NCBI GenBank assembly: GCA_011033025.1 | Contig: WFMF01000315.1 | Location: forward strand, 145,596-209,595 | Direction: 5' to 3' | Origin: Beroe forskalii | Taxonomy: Eukaryota > Ctenophora > Nuda > Beroida > Beroidae | DNA length: 64,000 nucleotides | Part shown: piece by piece, positions 21,268-34,500 of the stretch | How positions within the stretch are numbered: position 1 is the first letter of the stretch | Layout: every line of letters begins with the position of its first letter | Notes under the pieces: model-generated | Seen by the model: the letters and a program-made list of their open reading frames with translations, nothing else | What the model was told of the DNA's origin: nothing | Databases searched by the model: none | Position numbers and translations under genes: made by a program

Positions 21268-22240
21268 AACAAGAATTGCGCCTGCACCGACACGATTATT
21301 GTTGTTCCCGTAGGCCGTATGCAGGCGCTTAATTTCCCTCCCCCGCGGTGCTTGATGTGACCTAAGCATCATAATACAAAACGCAGTCGTTATGAAGTCA
21401 TATTGTTCCGATGCGCGTGCTGCACGCGACCACCAAGAACACGAATTGGCACGTGCCATTCTTCTAAAATTCGTGCGCGCGCGTTCGTTGTTGTACTCAT
21501 ATCAGTTCGTTGTAGATTTCGCGCCATTTTGTTGAATTGGTTTACGTTTCGCATCAAATTGTGTCACCGTTTATTCACGCGATGTATTTTCTTGAATGTT
21601 TATACTAATTTGATATCAGATATCACTTATTTTCATCTGATTTTCAAATTTCGTGCTTTTGTTTTCTGTTTCAATGCTTTCTCTTGTTCCAAATAGCAAT
21701 ATTCGTCTTTCACAGCGAACAGTATTTGTCAAAATTAGTCGAATTCAGCAAAAGTCTAATAGTTATGCAGTTTGGTACTAAAACTAGTACAAAACCGAAG
21801 CCTTTACCTCCAATCCACCGCCCAACTCATAACTAAGATTTTAACTTTTTAAGACACGAATTCTTCAACAGCCTAATTAAATTTAGAACTTATCATAATT
21901 TAGGAGTTCGAGCATGCGGCACGGATGGGCCAGATCAACCTATAAGATTTGAAACCGATAGCTCCATGAATCAAGAAATTCTTTATTTTGAATATTTATG
22001 AGATATGGAGAAAGACGGAGGGACGGACGGACGGAGGGACGGACGGAGGGACATTTTCGCGACTGATATTATAAAGGAGCAATCCGGGCACTTTCCAGAA
22101 ATTACAGTAGTTGTATCGCAAAACTGGACCTGATATACAGTATACACATATTCCATTTCTCACCCTCCCAGACCACGATCTCTGCCAACCCTCCTATTTG
22201 CCTTTTTGTTTTACAAAAAGGCCAATGGGGAGGGAAAAAA
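21268..22240 (+). mobile_element. HINE (Helentron-type), copy 2
   Basis: Same left end (AACAAGAATTGCGCCTGCA with the GCGCCTGCA/TGCAGGCGC stem and TTAATTTCCCTCCCC) and same right end as copy 1, including (GGAC)n at about 22015-22055, the stretch cgcgactgatattataaagg, the hairpin GCCTTTTTGT/ACAAAAAGGC (22200-22222) and GGGGAGGGAAAAAA. The interior between is largely different from copies 1 and 3. It ends about 85 bp before the left edge of the giant inverted repeat. Confidence 0.75.
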
Positions 22241-22556
22241 TATGCGGAATCTTCATGGTTCATATGAACGGTGTTATTCCAAGCATTTGTAGAAAAACTT
22301 AAAATGATCAGTTGGCCTTTAAGATGATTAATAGCCATAATGACCTGAACATATGTCAAAAATTTTAAGGGTGCTTTTGAGTAAAACATGCCTTTCTAAC
22401 CCATAGATTGCTGTTCAAGTCTATTGTCTAATGTATGACCAAATATTGTGAATCTGGTAATAACTGACATGATCAGTACCTTAAAAGTATTTTGATTTTA
22501 TAAACTTATAAAGCAGTGTTGTGATGTTTACAACTTTGTTAAAAGATCACAAATAG

Positions 22557-25500
22557 AATTACGATATGGTCAGGAGCTCTCGAAGCTTGCACACAGTGTC
22601 TTGGGAAGAGGAGAAGTGGGGTGAGTTTAAAACACCTTAAAAAGTTAACAAGTTATCATGCTATTAAGGGGGCCTGGGGGTCCGAGGTCGATTTCTGGGT
22701 TTTTGATGTTCCAATAGAGCAGAACGCCAGCTACCAGTAGGTTTTTACCCCATGAAAAAATATTGTTCCTAGCCAAAGTTATGAATATTGAATTTTTCAA
22801 ATCATGGGTTTGCCTGTAATTACAGTGCGCACAGGATCTTCTATCACGATTTGCGGAAAATAAAAAATTTGAATCGAGCCGATTTTTATTTTTTGATTTA
22901 TGCCTCAGAAGTGAAAATATGGATTTTCAAAGTTGGCTCCTATCCAAAAAATGGTCAAAAATAGTGATTTTCTATTTTCAAAAATCGGTATTTTCACTTC
23001 TGAGGCCTAAATCAAAAATCAGCTCGATTCAAAGTTTTGTTTTATGCCCTATAACATAACTACCAAGTTTCAAGGGTTTTCCTCAAAAACTGTAGGAAAA
23101 GATACATTTGAAAGTTTATTTTCGGCAAATCGCGTAAGAAGTTCACGCACGCACTGTAATTACATGCGAACCCGCGTTTTGAAAAATTCATAACTTCGGC
23201 TAGGAAAGTAGGAACAATACTTTTTCATGGGGTAAAAACCTACTGGTAGCGTCATGCCCTATCAGAAACATCAAAAAACCGAAAATCGACCTCAGACCCC
23301 CCGGCCTCCTTAAGAGCTACCTATTAAGCTATTAGCTACCTATGTAATTTCGTAAATCCTGTATTTGTTTCCTCTCCAAATCGCCTTTTTATTTTACAAA
23401 AAAGCATTGAAGAGGGTAAGCAGATGTCAGCATTTTGACAGGATTGGGTCGACAAAAATTAGTGTGTTGTGTATACTACCTTTATCCGTACACGATAGAA
23501 ATAGGTGATTAATTCATGTTTCATTGCAGAACATTGCAAGGGAGCCTGGAGGCTTTGCAGAAAGGTGGGTCTCAGGGAAAATTTGTTAATTATTATTTGT
23601 TGTATTATTTCCAAATTACATGATCTATCACATTGTATTTTACATAAGTAGGAATTCAAATTCTAGAAAAAGAGAAGAGTCGCATAAGTACATTGACCAT
23701 TAAATGCCTAGTCATAGACCAGTAACATGGCGTCGCTCTTTCTGTGGAGACTCTGGAAGTTAACGTGGTCCTGTGGACACCCCTTGTAACGTGGTCCCAA
23801 CCCCAGAAACCGAGGAGATGAGCAAAGTTGCGCTGCAGAGCAGCAAGCTGATGACGGATGATATCCAGACCGTCCTAACGGAGTTCAGAGACCAGCAGCG
23901 GGACGACAGGAGACCATACGAGGAGGCAGTCAAGAAGTCCATCAGAACCAAGAAGAGCAGCTACGACCAGATGCTTCGGGTAGGGCTCCAGACACGTGAT
24001 GCCCATATATGGTATTTGAACTGGGGTAGGGCTGCAGAGCTATAAACTGGGGCTTGTGGCAGGGTTTGATTAGAGACTGAATCCGCATAGTTAGAGACTA
24101 CCTGAGAGAGAAACTTCTAGGAAATGGAATTGAGTACACTTTATGAAGTTTCTCATGTTTTACAAATGTAAAGTAAATAAGTGGTAAATGGGTCCAGTAA
24201 GATAGACTTTGGATAGATAGACTTTGGATGAAGCACCATGAGGAAACCCGTCTGCTAAACTCTCTTAATAAGTCAGTGCAAGGAGGTGTAGTAAGGGAAT
24301 CATGTGGAATGCCTGCAAAAAAATTCCTTACTAAGGTTTTAGTGGCTCAATGGACTCTAATAGGTGTCTAGAGCCACCAAAAAAATTTATTCAAATTTTC
24401 GATGCCCGGAACCCTCTGGTTGGCCACGCCCTTTTTTGACCGTGGGAATTTTCAAGAAAAATTGTTAAAAATTTATTCAAAAGCAACTAGGGCATGATTA
24501 TGCTCTAACTCAATGTTTTTCGGCATGAGAAATCGTTTAAAACCAAAATCTAGTTCCTAGAACCAATATTTTGGTCATTATGGGCCACGCCCACTTATTG
24601 TCATCAAAATTATGGCCGAAAATCGTAAGTTTTCATATGATATAAACTAGGACATGATTATACTCGAATCCTAGGTTTTTTGGCACGAGAAATCGATTAA
24701 AGCTATTTTCTAAACGCTAAAACAAATATTTTGGGCATTTCGGACCACGCCCACTTTTGAGCATCAATATTATGGCCGAAAATCTGAAGTAATAATACGT
24801 CTTCAATTAGGTCATCATTATACTCGAATCCTAGATTTTTTGACACGAGAAATCAATTAAAGCAATTGTCAAAACGCTTACACCAATATTTTGGGCATTT
24901 TGGACCACGCCCACTTTTTGGCATCAATATTATGGCCGAAAATCTGAAGTTATTATATATGTCCAACTAGGGCATACGCATACTCGAATCCTAGGTTTTT
25001 TGGCACGAGGAATCGATTGAAGCAATTGCCAAAAGGCTATCACCAATATTCCATGTATTTTGGACCACCCCCGATTTTTCACATCAATATTATGGCTGAA
25101 AATCTGAAGTTATTCCTTATTATATATCATATAAGTCCAACTAAGGCATGATTATACTCGAATCTTAGGTTTTTGGCAGCAGAAATCGATTAAAGCAATT
25201 GTCAAAACGCTTCAACTAGGGCTGTATAAGGGCGATTATACTCGAATCCTAGGCTATACTCGAATCCGAGTTTATACTCGAATCCTAGGTTATGCTTGAA
25301 TCCTAGATCAAGGCCGACTCCTTAGTCTTGTCCTGGCCTGAGTTTGGGTATTTCGATTGAATATTATATATGGCTATAGTTGTTGCTAATTTATGATAGG
25401 CAAGTATCGTATCTTATTGCTTGTCCAACCCAAGGCAACATTTCCACTTCGCAGAGGATTCGCAGTGGATATAAAGACAACTTTCGTCGTAGTAGTAATG

Positions 25501-28500
25501 GACACATGGCTATGAGCCTAACCCGGTGAGCTCAGTGGAGATCCTTGCTGTGCGACATGTAATGAACAAGGGTCAAGAAATCGAACTTGAGGGACTCCGA
25601 ACAGGGCCTGTACTATAGGCTATTGCTATATGCCTGTACGACAGGCCATTTCTATTGCGACGAATGTCATTATACCTTAGATTATAGCCGTATATTTACT
25701 ATGACAGATCGTGCACATTGCACAAATGCTTTTGATTGACACGAGGACCTCGTAAGTAGAGATGGCCAGTAAGCTATTAATGATTTGTCTAGATATGTTA
25801 CCATTTATGACACTACATACCACGCTATGTACCGTCTAGTTGGCGTAGCTATGTATACTGTATAACTAAATACACGCGAGGTCCTATACAGCTTTCTCCT
25901 CCACCCTTCAGATCGTAATGTATTTCTGATTCTAAAATTCAGCTTTGATATTATGACGAAGATGGCTGCTACAATTGCCATGAGCCTCCAGCAAAATCTA
26001 CGGTGCAATGACTTGATAGTTCCATCTTTGCATGAACATTGTAGAAAACTCCCAAGAAGGTGCTTAACTTGAAGTAAGATAAATCTCCTCTCATAAGTCA
26101 TGCCGAATTTCACCTCTGGAGACTGTGGACTGCCTATCCCTCAAAAGGGCTGATAAGCTACTGTGAATGAGTATCCAACAGCACAGAGTCCCTGCCACCA
26201 TTGAAGAACTATATCTACATACTCCTAGAAGTCGACTTGTTGTCAACTGCACGACCATGGCCAACAGCTTCGTGACAAATGTGAGCGTATCACAATAGAC
26301 TAAAGTTATGTTCAAATATTTTAATATTAAAGTGTTTATATATCTTAATCTATTTCGCATGCCAGAAAACAAATGTTTAGACTTAGAGTATAAATATGTA
26401 AATATGGTCCTATATGCGAATTCCCAAAATATTGAACTCAGCGTTTAGATTCCCCGCTTAACCTAGAAGTTGAGTATAATCATGGCCTAGTATTAAATAC
26501 ATATAATAACTTCAGATTTTCAGCCATAACATTGATGTGAAAAAGTGGGCGTGGTCCAAAATGCCCAAAATATTGGTGTAAGCGTTTTGACAATTGCTTA
26601 AATCGATTTCTCGAGCCAAAATACCTAGGATTCGAGTATAATCATGCCCTAGTAACTAGTTGGACATATATAATAAATTAATAACTTCAGATTTTCGGCC
26701 ATAATATTGATGCCAAAAAGTGGGCGTGGTCCAAAATGCACAAAATAGTGGTGAAAGCGTTATAAAAAATTGCTTTAATCGATTTCTCGTGCCAAAATAC
26801 CTAGGATTCGAGTATAATCATGCCCTAATTGATGACGTATAATAACTTCAGATTTTCGGCCATAATATTGATGCCCAAAAGTGGGCGTGGCCCGAAATGC
26901 CCAAAATATTATTTTTAGCGTTTGGAAAATAGCTTTAATCGATTTCTCGTGCCAAAAAACCTAAGATTCGAGTATAATCATGTCCTAGTTTATATCATAT
27001 GAAAACTTGCGATTTTCGGCCATAATTTTGATGACAATAAGTGGGCGTGGCCCATAATGACCAAAATATTGGTTCTAGGACCTAGATTTTGGTTTTAAAC
27101 GATTTCTCGTGCCGAAAAACATTGGGTTAGAGCATAATCATGCCCTAGTTGCTTTTGAACAAATTTTTAACAATTTTTCTTGAAAATTCCCACGGTCAAA
27201 AAAGGGCGTGGCCAATCAGAGGGTTCCGGGCATCGAAAATTTGAATAAATTTTTTTGGTGGCTCTAGACACCTATTAGAGTCAATTGAGCCACTAAAACC
27301 TTAGTAAGGAATTTTTTTGCAGATACCCTACATATAACAATATAATTCCCTTACTAGTGTCAGCATTTGTAAGTTTGTATGTTTGTGTCTTGTCAGTGCA
27401 AGGCGGTGTCAGCATTTGTAAGTTTGTAAGTTTGTATGTTTGTATCTTTTCAGTGCAAGGCGGTGTACGAGAGGGCGTGTTTTGAGGCTGACAAGAGTTC
27501 GGAAGTGTTGCAGCAGAACATGACCCAACCCCACAAGAAGGTGGACCAGCTAAAAGCGAAGATGAAGACCTGCAGACAAGCTGCTGAGACTGCAGGTATA
27601 GAGTTGCTAGGTTACTAGACGAGACTGCAGGTATCTAGAGTTGCTAGGTTACTAGACCTGCAGACAAGCTGCTGAGACTGCAGGTATCTAGAGTTGCTAG
27701 GTTACTAGACCTGCAGACAAGCTGCTGAGACTGCAGGTATCTAGAGCTGCAGACCTGCAGACAAGCTGCTGAGACTGCAGGTATCTAGAGTTGCTAGGTT
27801 ACTAGACCTGCAGACAAGCTGCTGAGACTTGCAGGTACTATCTAGAGTTGCTAGGTTACTAGACCTGCAGACAAGCTGCTGAGACTGCAGGTATCTAGAG
27901 TTGCTAGGTTACTAGACCTGCAGACAAGCTGCTGAGACTGCAGGTATCTAGAGTTGCTAGGTTACTAGACCTGCAGACAAGCTGCTGAGACTGCAGGTAT
28001 CTAGAGTTGCTAGGTTACTAGACCTGCAGACAAGCTGCTGAGACTGCAGGTATCTAGAGTTGCTAGGTTACTAGACCTGCAGACAAGCTGCAGGGTATCT
28101 AGAGTTGCTAGGTTACTAGACCTGCAGACAAGCTGCTGAGACTGCAGGTATCTAGAGTTGCTAGGTTACTAGACCTGCAGACAAGCTGCTGAGACTGCAG
28201 GTATCTAGAGTTGCTAGGTTACTAGACCTGCAGACAAGCTGCTGAGACGGTATCTAGAGTTGCTAGGTTACTAGACCTGCAGACAAGCTGCTGAGACTGC
28301 AGGTATCTAGAGTTGCTAGGTTACTAGACCTGCAGACAAGCTGCTGAGACTGCAGGTATCTAGAGTTGCTAGGTTACTAGACCTGCAGACAAGCTGCTGA
28401 GACTGCAGGTATCTAGAGTTGCTAGGTTACTAGACCTGCAGACAAGCTGCTGAGACTGCAGGTATCTAGAGTTGCTAGGTTACTAGACCTGCAGACAAGC

Positions 28501-31500
28501 TGCTGAGACTGCAGGTATCTAGAGTTGCTAGGTTACTAGACCTGCAGACAAGCTGCTGAGACTGCAGGTATCTAGAGTTGCTAGGTTACTAGACCTGCAG
28601 ACAAGCTGCTGAGACTGCAGGTATCTAGAGTTGCTAGGTTACTAGACCTGCAGACAAGCTGCTGAGACTGCAGGTATCTAGAGTTTACTAGACCTGCAGA
28701 CAAGCTGCTGAGACTGCAGGTATCTAGAGTTGCTAGGTTACTAGACCTGCAGACAAGCTGCTGAGACTGCAGGTATCTAGAGTTGCTAGGTTACTAGACC
28801 TGCAGACAAGCTGCTGAGACTGCAGCAGGTATCTAGAGTTGCAGTGCTGGTTACTAGACCTGCAGACAAGCTGCTGAAGTTGCTAGGTTGACCTGCAGAC
28901 AAGCTGCTGAGACTGCAGGTATCTAGAGTTGCTAGGTTACTAGACCTGCAGACAAGCTGCTGAGACTGCAGGTATCTAGAGTTGCTGAGACTGCAGGTAT
29001 CTAGAGTTGCTAGGTTACTAGACCTGCAGACAAGCTGCTGAGACTGCAGGTATCTAGAGTTGCTAGGTTACTAGACCTGCAGACAAGCTGCTGAGACTGC
29101 AGGTATCTAGAGTTGCTAGGTTACTAGACCTGCAGACAAGCTGCTGAGACTGCAGGTATCTAGAGTTGCTAGGTTACTAGACCTGCAGACAAGCTGCTGA
29201 GACTGCAGGTATCTAGAGTTGCAGGTTAACCTGCAGACAAGCTGCTGAGACTGCAGGTATCTAGAGTTGCTAGGTTACTAGACCTGCAGACAAGCTGCTG
29301 AGACTGCAGGTATCTAGAGTTGCTAGGTTACTAGACCTGCAGACAAGCTGCTGAGACTGCAGGTATCTAGAGTTGCTAGGTTACTAGACCTGCAGACAAG
29401 CTGCTGAGACTGCAGGTATCTAGAGTTGCTAGGTTACTAGACCTGCAGACAAGCTGCTGAGACTGCAGGTATCTAGAGTTGCTAGGTTACTAGACCTGCA
29501 GACAAGCTGCTGAGACTGCAGGTATCTAGAGTTGCTAGGTTACTAGACCTGCAGACAAGCTGCTGAGACTGCAGGTATCTAGAGTTGCTAGGTTACTAGA
29601 CCTGCAGACAAGCTGCTGAGACTGCAGGTATCTAGAGTTGCTAGGTTACTAGACCTGCAGACAAGCTGCTGAGACTGCAGGTATCTAGAGTTGCTAGGTT
29701 AGTTACTAGACCTGCAGACAAGCTGCTGAGACTGCAGGTATCTAGAGTTGCTAGGTTAGACCTGCAGACAAGCTGCTGAGACTGCAGGTATCTAGAGTTG
29801 CTAGGTTACTAGACCTGCAGACAAGCTGCTGAGACTGCAGGTATCTAGAGTTGCTAGGTTACTAGACCTGCAGACAAGCTGCTGAGACTGCAGGTATCTA
29901 GAGTTGTTACTAGGTTAGACAAGCTGCTGAGACTGCAGGTATCTAGAGTTGCCTGAGACAAGCTGCAGGTATCTAGAGTTGCTAGGTTACTAGACCTGCA
30001 GACAAGCTGCTGAGACTGCAGGTATCTAGAGTTGCTAGGTTACTAGACCTGCAGACAAGCTGCTGAGACTGCAGGTATCTAGAGTTGCTAGGTTACTAGA
30101 CCTGCAGACAAGCTGCTGAGACTGCAGGTATCTAGAGTTGCTAGGTTACTAGACCTGCAGACAAGCTGCTGAGACTGCAGAGTTGCTAGGTTACTAGACC
30201 TGCAGACAAGCTGCTGAGACTGCAGGTATCTAGAGTTGCTAGGTTCCTAGACCTGCAGACAAGCTGCTGAGACTGCAGGTATCTAGGTATCTAGACCTGT
30301 TGCTGAGGTTACTATCTAGACCTGCAGACAACAAGCTGCTGAGACTGCAGGTATAGAGTTGCTAGGTTACTAGACCTGCAGACAAGCTGCTGAGACTGCA
30401 GGTATCTAGAGTTGCTAGGTTACTAGACCTGCAGACAAGCTGCTGAGACTGCAGGTATCTAGAGTTGCTAGGTTACTAGACCTGCAGACAAGCTGCTGAG
30501 ACTGCAGGTATTTAGAGTTGCTAGGTTACTAGACCTGCAGACAAGCTGCTGAGACTGCAGGTATCTAGAGTTGCTAGGTTACTAGACCTGCAGACAAGCT
30601 GCTGAGACTGCAGGTATCTAGAGTTGCTAGGTTACTAGACCTGCAGACAAGCTGCTGAGACTGCAGGTATCTAGAGTTGCTAGGTTACTAGACCTGCAGA
30701 CAAGCTGCTGAGACTGCAGGTATTGAGTTGCTAGGTTACTAGACCTGCAGACAAGCTGCTGAGACTGCAGGTATCTAGAGTTGCTAGGTTGCTAGGTTAC
30801 CAGAGTTGCTAGGTTACCAGAGTTGCTAGGTTACCAGAGTTGCTAGGTTACTAGACCTGCAGACAAGCTGCTGAGACTGCAGGTACAGAGTTACTAAGTT
30901 AATAGACCTGCAGACAAGCTGCTGAGACTGCAGGTACAGAGCTGCTGAGACTGCAGGTATCTAGAGTTGCTAGGTTACAAGAGTTGCTAGGTTGCCAGAG
31001 TTGCTAGGTTACCAGAGTTGCTAGGTTGCTAGGTTACCAGAGTTGCTAGGTTGCTAGGTATGGTTGCCAGGTTCCTAAGAGTTGCTAGGTTACTAGGTTA
31101 AAGAGTACTTGGTTACTAGGTTACTAGAGCACTAGGTTACTAGGTTACCAGAATTGCTAGGTTACTGGAGTACTTGAGTACTAAGTTACTAGAGTACTTG
31201 GTTACTAGGTTACTAGAGTACTGGGTTTCTAGAGTACTAGGTTACTAGACTACTGAGTTTCTAGAGTACTAGAGTACTGGGTTACTAGGTTACTAGGTTA
31301 CTGAGTTACTATAGGTTACTAGGTTACAAGAGTAATGGGTAACTATGTTCTTAGGTTACTGGGTTACTAAATACTAGGTTACCAGAGTACAATGTTACTA
31401 GGTTACTATGTTACTATGTTACTTGGTTACTAAGTTTCTAGAGTACTAGGTTACTAGACTACTGAGTTTCGAGAGTACTAGAGTACTGGGTTACTAGGTT

Positions 31501-34500
31501 ACTAGGTTACTGAGTTACTAGGTTACTAGGTTACCTGGGGTTACTAGGTTACTGGATTACTAGGATACTAGGTTACCTGGGGTTACTAGGTAACGAGGTT
31601 ACTGGGCTACTATTATATTGTATAGACCGAGCTGATTAGAAAGATGTGTTGCTTGAAAAGGCAGTCTCCACTCGTGAGGTAACTGCGTGTTTTTCAGATA
31701 AAGAATACAGCGAATCAGTGAAAGCCTTGGAATCAGCCCGACAAAACTGGGAGAGTGACTACTCGCTATACTGCCAGGTTCTCAGGTTCTTTAGTTGCTA
31801 GAGTAGCCTATAGTACTGTGGGTTACTAGGTTACTAGGTTAGTAGAAGTAGTAGATTAGTAGGGGGGCCAACCCCCATAAACCCCCGGTGGATATCGAAA
31901 AATGGCAAATGGGGGTTTAATTTTTGGGGGTTTATGGGGGTTTATGGGGGCTTAATTTAGTTAAATTTTGCTGTTTTATGACTGATTTTGTTCACGATTT
32001 TTGGCATTTTACGGAATGGTACCATTTTTTGTTGACGATTTTTGGCCTTTTTTTTGAAATGGTACCATTTTTTGTTGATGAATTTCGGCCCTTTTCTGAA
32101 ATGGTACCATTTTTCAGCGATTTTCAAGCCTTTTTTGAAATACCATTTTCTGTTGCACATTTTCGAACCTTTCCTAAAATGGTACCATTTTCGGCCATTT
32201 TTTGAAATGGTACCATTTTTTGTTGACAATCTTAGACCCTTTTTTGAAATGGTACCATTTTTTGTTGGCGATTTTCAAGCCTTTTCTGAAATGGTACCAT
32301 TTTTTGTTGACGATTTTTGGCCCTATTTTGAAATGGTACCAATTTTCATTGAAGATTTTCGACCTTTTTCTGGAAAATTAAACCCCCATAAACCCCCAAG
32401 TGGATATCGAAAAGGCAAATGGGGTTAAATTTTTGGGGTTTATGGGGGCTGCCCCCCCCCATTAGTAGAGTAGTAGTTGTTCAAAGTCCGGAATGATTGT
32501 CAGGGCATGAAATGACACACATGATCAAACTTGTCAAAACGTCTCCGTGATGAAATTGATGGATTTCGAACTGGTCTCAAACAATGAAAAGGTAGTAAAT
32601 TGATTACTTTAATCATCAACCCATTCTATAACTTGTCCTCATACATAATTTCAAATTGTATTACGTAGTGTTGTAAGTTTTGTAAAACCTATATCCGTTT
32701 CAGAAGATGGACTCCTTGGAGGAGGCCCGGGTAACGAAGCTTAGGAACAGTATTTGGAACTACGCCAACATCTGCTCCCAAGCCTTAGTGGACACTGATC
32801 ACCGGCTGGAGGAGGTAGGGGTCTGCACATGATTCCAATCTCCCATTTGTAGGAAACTAAAACAATTTGTGAAAACAGGCATGGACTTTTTTTATCCGAT
32901 TTTTCCTGTTCCGTGCCTCCTATTCGCTTTTTAAAACCACAATTCCACAATAGAAATGTGCGCTTTCCCCATTATATATTCAGTGTTCGCTTTTCAAACA
33001 TTTGGGCCCAGAATAGCTTCTATATCTAATAAATAAACAAGAAATGCGCCCGTTACCCATTTGCGGGCGCTTAATTTCCCTCCCCCGAGCTTGAAGAAAA
33101 TATTAATAGGATCGCGCAATTCTAAATGCATGTGGGACATGGGCAGCTTCGATCCACGTTGATGAGCTTTTTAACAACGCAATTGAATTACTTCACGAAG
33201 TTATTTATTTCATAAACTCCGTAGTTTGCCATGGTTTTCACGCAAGCAACTATTACTATTGCATTGATGATTCAATTTCATGTCGACGGACGTTGCCCGT
33301 CTATTTCTTCCTGACTGGATGGCTATCAAAAGTGACGTCCAAATGTGGAACGTTGCGCCGCGCGCGCGTGGGTAGGGTAACATCCTACGAATTTCATGAT
33401 ATACAATTTCATGATACAGTAATTTGTTTTTCCACCATAAATTGTTCAAAATTGCTAGAATTTCAAACATTGGTAAAGTGTTGACTCGGCGCTTGAATTT
33501 TCGCTAAAATTTGATAGGCTAACTAAAGCTTAACTTGAGCGCGCCACGCATGATGTTGAGCCGCAGCGCCGCGCACAAAACTGGTCGATATATACATCCA
33601 TCCTGATCTTGCGGAGTGAATTGCGCGCAACTGCGCGCGCAATAAAGGTTGCTACGCGACTCCACCTGATAGTACCATTGTTGACGAAATCTCCCTCAAA
33701 TATGTGGACATCTCCCTCAAATTTGTGGACATCTCCCTCAAATTTTGTGGACATATCTCCCTCGGACTTTCCGGGCACCTTCCAGAAATTACAGTAGTTG
33801 TATTGCAAATCTGGACCTGCTATGCACATATCCTATTTCTCACCTTCCCAAACACGATCTCTGCTAACCCTCTCATTTGCCTTTTTGTATTCACAAAAAG
33901 GCCAATGGGGAGGGAAAAAATCAAGGGGAACTTTCCAAAATCCCCTTGATTTTTGTCTGTCTAGGTGAGAAAGTCGCTAGAGCACTGTGACTTGCGACAT
34001 GACATGAACTCGTACATAAAGCAGAACAAGACAGGAACCAACCGACCAGGTGTGAGGTGTGGGGGGGGGTAGCAGCAACACTTGGATTTTAAACCTCTGA
34101 ATTCATTTCATTGACTAAGCCATTTCATTGTCGTTCTCTTTAATCTCACTGATTTGGCTATGTAAGGATGTTATGGTTATGAGCTGATTAGCTTATATAC
34201 ACCTTATCATTCTTTCATGTGTAGTCATGCAGACAATGAAATCGAGAAATACCAAACATGAACCATATGAATGATTTAATCAATTACCGTTCAATGAATG
34301 ATTGGTGATTTCAGTGCCTATTGGCTATGAAAACTACTACAACTCCAATGTAAGAATTGAAGATGAAGTAAAGAAAAACGTTCTACCCAAAGGTAAGTCT
34401 TATAGAAACAACTGTTTTCTCCAACACTGGTTTGAGAGATAGATCCTATTCCTCCGAGACTGGTTTGAGAGATAGATCCTATTTCATGTTATCCCCAATA

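Noticed and set aside
21190..21696. Frames of 89-97 aa inside HINE copy 2
   Set aside because: Not shared with the other HINE copies and no Rep or helicase motifs.
31924..32428. Open frames rich in F, W, Y and H (and the right-arm copies)
   Set aside because: Translations of the GGTACC tandem repeat.
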